From NCBI GenBank assembly GCA_009703975.1, contig WLFB01000093.1, positions 1 through 5,718 on the forward strand: a stretch of DNA of 5,718 bases. The letters are read 5' to 3'. Under the pieces are notes generated by a model that saw only the letters and a list, made by a program, of their open reading frames with translations, searched no databases and was not told where the DNA came from. The position numbers and the translations under genes were made by a program. The DNA comes from Actinomycetota bacterium. GTDB taxonomy: Bacteria > Actinomycetota > Acidimicrobiia > Acidimicrobiales > Ilumatobacteraceae. Of this stretch, positions 4,567 through 5,718 are shown one piece after another. Within the stretch, counting starts at the first letter, position 1; each line of letters starts with the position of its first letter.

Positions 4567-5193
4567 ATGTTGTTGTTTAACAGATTAGCTGTGACTACGG
4601 GGGACTTTCCTGTGATCATGCCGCTTGTGCAAGAGGTTATAAGTATTGCTAAAGGTGTCGATGTGCCGCTTCAAGCATGGGCGGGTTCAAACGGTTACGT
4701 ATGGGGATCAATTGGTTTTAGTGCCGCTTATGAATCGTTAGCAGCACGCGCTGAATCAGGCCCAAAACTTATGGCTGCCAAAGGCTGGTGGGAAGTAAAT
4801 CGTAAAATGCGCGAGCACACAATCTCAATAGAGCCTGACACGATTTTGAATTTTGAGCGTGGTGGCTCGTTGGGAACCGCAATTCCAGTGGGGACAGTCG
4901 TTCAACAAAGTTACTTTCAGTTAGCACAAGGCGCCGATTGGATGGCAACTATGAAGTGGGCAAATGAGTTTGCCGACTTGAATAAAGCATTAACTGGTGT
5001 TGATTTTAATATCATTCGCACTATTTATGGGACTCTTGGTCAAGTCGGCTTTCTTGCCGGCTATCCGAATGTAGCGGCTGTTGATGCTGCTCGTGCAAAA
5101 ATGAACCCAGAGTGGATGGCAAAGTATCTCGAGGGCAGCAAGTTTGCGGCGGCTGGCACTGTCATGCAACGCATGATGACCAAGATTGCCTAA
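4567..5193 (+). CDS. Unrecognised 208-residue protein, probably two tandem alpha+beta modules
   Basis: Start supported by GGGGG (4556-4560), 6 bases before ATG, and by an in-frame TAA at 4561-4563 that excludes longer forms. I do not recognise the family. No signal peptide, membrane helix or Cys is present, so a soluble cytoplasmic protein is likely. The two halves look alike in layout: a starting strand (LLFNRLAVTTGD at 2-13; VVQQSYFQLAQGAD at 111-124), an amphipathic helix (14-30; 125-141), a strand plus Gly turn (GSNGYVWGSIGFS at 40-52; GTLGQVGFLAGYP at 155-167), then AAxxxLAARAES / AAVDAARAKM and a final helix. This is what a duplicated ferredoxin-like fold (dimeric alpha-beta barrel, as in NIPSNAP or ABM domains) would look like. 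That is inference from pattern only; no catalytic residue can be named. It is Trp- and Met-rich. Confidence 0.8.
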   Translation: MLLFNRLAVTTGDFPVIMPLVQEVISIAKGVDVPLQAWAGSNGYVWGSIGFSAAYESLAARAESGPKLMAAKGWWEVNRKMREHTISIEPDTILNFERGGSLGTAIPVGTVVQQSYFQLAQGADWMATMKWANEFADLNKALTGVDFNIIRTIYGTLGQVGFLAGYPNVAAVDAARAKMNPEWMAKYLEGSKFAAAGTVMQRMMTKIA

Positions 5194-5217
5194 TCGTAAT
5201 TAAGTAATTAGAAATTC

Positions 5218-5256
5218 GGGTTTGTTGCCAGCTACCTATCGTGGCTGGCAACACCC
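5218..5256. terminator. Strong hairpin after the 208-residue gene
   Basis: GTTGCCAGCTAC (5224-5235) pairs with GTGGCTGGCAAC (5241-5252), a 12-bp stem with one T-G pair and a 5-base loop; T5223-A5253 and, past a two-base bulge, GGG/CCC (5218-5220 with 5254-5256) extend it. Only a modest T-containing tail (TTAGTTTCG) follows on the forward strand. A likely terminator, though without a classical T-run. Confidence 0.65.
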
Positions 5257-5404
5257 TTAGTTTCGCTCGCGACTCGCAATTTCGCCATCGTTCGAATTGA
5301 GTAAATTTGCAGCGAACCAACGGTGAACAGACACCGAATAAGTTATTTGCGTCGTATTTTTTTTGAAAGATTCTCCATTTTTGGACGTTTTTTGTTATCC
5401 TTCA

Positions 5405-5425
5405 TTAGTACTAAATACTCAGTAT
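5405..5425. promoter_or_regulatory. Two abutting palindromes upstream of the secreted protein
   Basis: TTAGTACTAA (5405-5414) is a perfect 10-base palindrome and ATACTCAGTAT (5415-5425) a perfect odd palindrome directly after it. They sit 20-40 bases before the ATG at 5445 in AT-rich DNA where the -10 region is expected (TTGTTA at 5392-5397 is a weak -35 candidate). A repressor or activator site overlapping the promoter would look like this. Confidence 0.35.
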
Positions 5426-5444
5426 CTACATGATTGGAGCGAAA

Positions 5445-5718
5445 ATGAAAAAGTTAAATGCAAGTAACGCGTTTGCCATGTTGGCACTCGGATTTACCTT
5501 GGTAGTCGTCGCAGCCGGCTTCGGCACCAATTCTGTAAGCGCCGATTCTCAATTGATGTCAACGCCGACGACGAAAGCTACGAAGACTGGTAGTTCGGAT
5601 AGTGGTGCGGGTAATGGCACTTCGAAGTCTGCACCGACAACAATCGCGAAGACTGGTAGCTCAGATGGTGGAAGTGGTAACGGTTCGTCGACATCTTCAT
5701 CCGTGAAGTCTGCACCGA
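5445..5718 (+). CDS. Secreted Ser/Gly/Thr-rich repeat protein (partial, 3' end outside window)
   Basis: Start supported by GGAG (5436-5439), 5 bases before ATG. 91 residues are visible and the frame is open to the window end. A Sec signal peptide is clear: basic MKK, hydrophobic core about 9-27, and cleavage site VSA33-D34. The mature part is low-complexity, rich in Ser, Gly, Thr, Lys and Pro, with two related units: TTKATKTGSSDSGAGNG then TSKSAP (42-64), and TTIAKTGSSDGGSGNG then SSTSSSVKSAP (65-91). TTGCCAACG-like lipobox or Cys is absent, so it is not a lipoprotein in the part seen. Such stretches act as flexible, cell-wall-spanning linkers or as surface spacers; a folded domain or anchor may follow beyond the window. 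Its function is unknown. Confidence 0.85.
   Translation, partial: MKKLNASNAFAMLALGFTLVVVAAGFGTNSVSADSQLMSTPTTKATKTGSSDSGAGNGTSKSAPTTIAKTGSSDGGSGNGSSTSSSVKSAP
5568..5718 (+). repeat. Degenerate repeat units inside the secreted protein gene
   Basis: The block AAGACTGGTAG occurs at 5583-5593 and 5649-5659 (66 bases apart) and AAGTCTGCACCG at 5625-5636 and 5706-5717 (81 bases apart). Units are therefore about 22-27 codons, in frame but of unequal length, the second having a longer Ser-rich insert. Confidence 0.75.

Noticed and set aside
5245..5300. Reverse-strand 18-codon frame starting MAKLRVASET
   Set aside because: No ribosome site, too short, and it runs into the terminator hairpin.
5321..5364. 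Hairpin CGGTG/CACCG plus T8 run as a second terminator
   Set aside because: The 5-bp stem is weak and about 20 bases separate it from the T-run; no gene ends close before it.
1..5718. CRISPR array, tRNA, transposase or phage attachment site
   Set aside because: No regularly spaced direct repeats, cloverleaf, transposase motif or flanking duplication was found on reading both strands.

Overview
The window reads like chromosomal DNA from a free-living, probably aquatic actinobacterium. The base composition is moderate, genes are compact with good Shine-Dalgarno sites, and the content (a FAS1 lipoprotein, an Fe-S type photolyase with its DUF2256 neighbour, a tiny two-helix membrane protein of the 'GLWAPT' kind) would fit Acidimicrobiia-like lineages. 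That placement is inference from gene content, not a phylogenetic result. No mobile element, tRNA, rRNA or CRISPR array was seen.

Layout. 1-315 is the 3' end of a pentapeptide-repeat protein whose start lies outside the window. 421-579 encodes a 52-residue protein with a CDGSH-like Cys/Cys/Cys/His metal site. It converges on a reverse-strand alpha/beta hydrolase (617-1468), with a hairpin between them. 1624-2178 is a secreted FAS1 (fasciclin) lipoprotein with a strong ribosome binding site, strongly biased codons and a near-perfect intrinsic terminator with a UUCG loop. 2251-2406 on the reverse strand is a 51-residue DUF2256 zinc-ribbon gene. Only 21 bases separate it from the divergent photolyase gene 2428-3948.

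The photolyase is the most striking locus. Its 506 codons form one intact frame of an FeS-BCP (PhrB-like, prokaryotic (6-4)) photolyase/cryptochrome except for a single in-frame TAG at 3376-3378. The TAG is followed at once by ATG, and all four predicted Fe-S cysteines lie after it. It could be a fresh nonsense mutation, a sequence error, a recoded stop, or a stop/restart making two chains.

4038-4259 encodes a 73-residue two-helix membrane protein. The following 307 bases (4260-4566) are dense in inverted repeats. They hold a plausible 28-residue reverse-strand membrane peptide, a helically phased CTGTCA repeat set, and two overlapping, mutually exclusive hairpins. 4567-5193 encodes an unrecognised 208-residue protein that looks like two tandem alpha+beta modules. 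The window ends inside a secreted Ser/Gly/Thr-rich repeat protein (from 5445) preceded by two abutting palindromes.

The genes do not form one operon. Most look like single transcription units. The clearest functional link is DUF2256 with the photolyase (light or UV damage response). A complete new multi-gene system is not evident.
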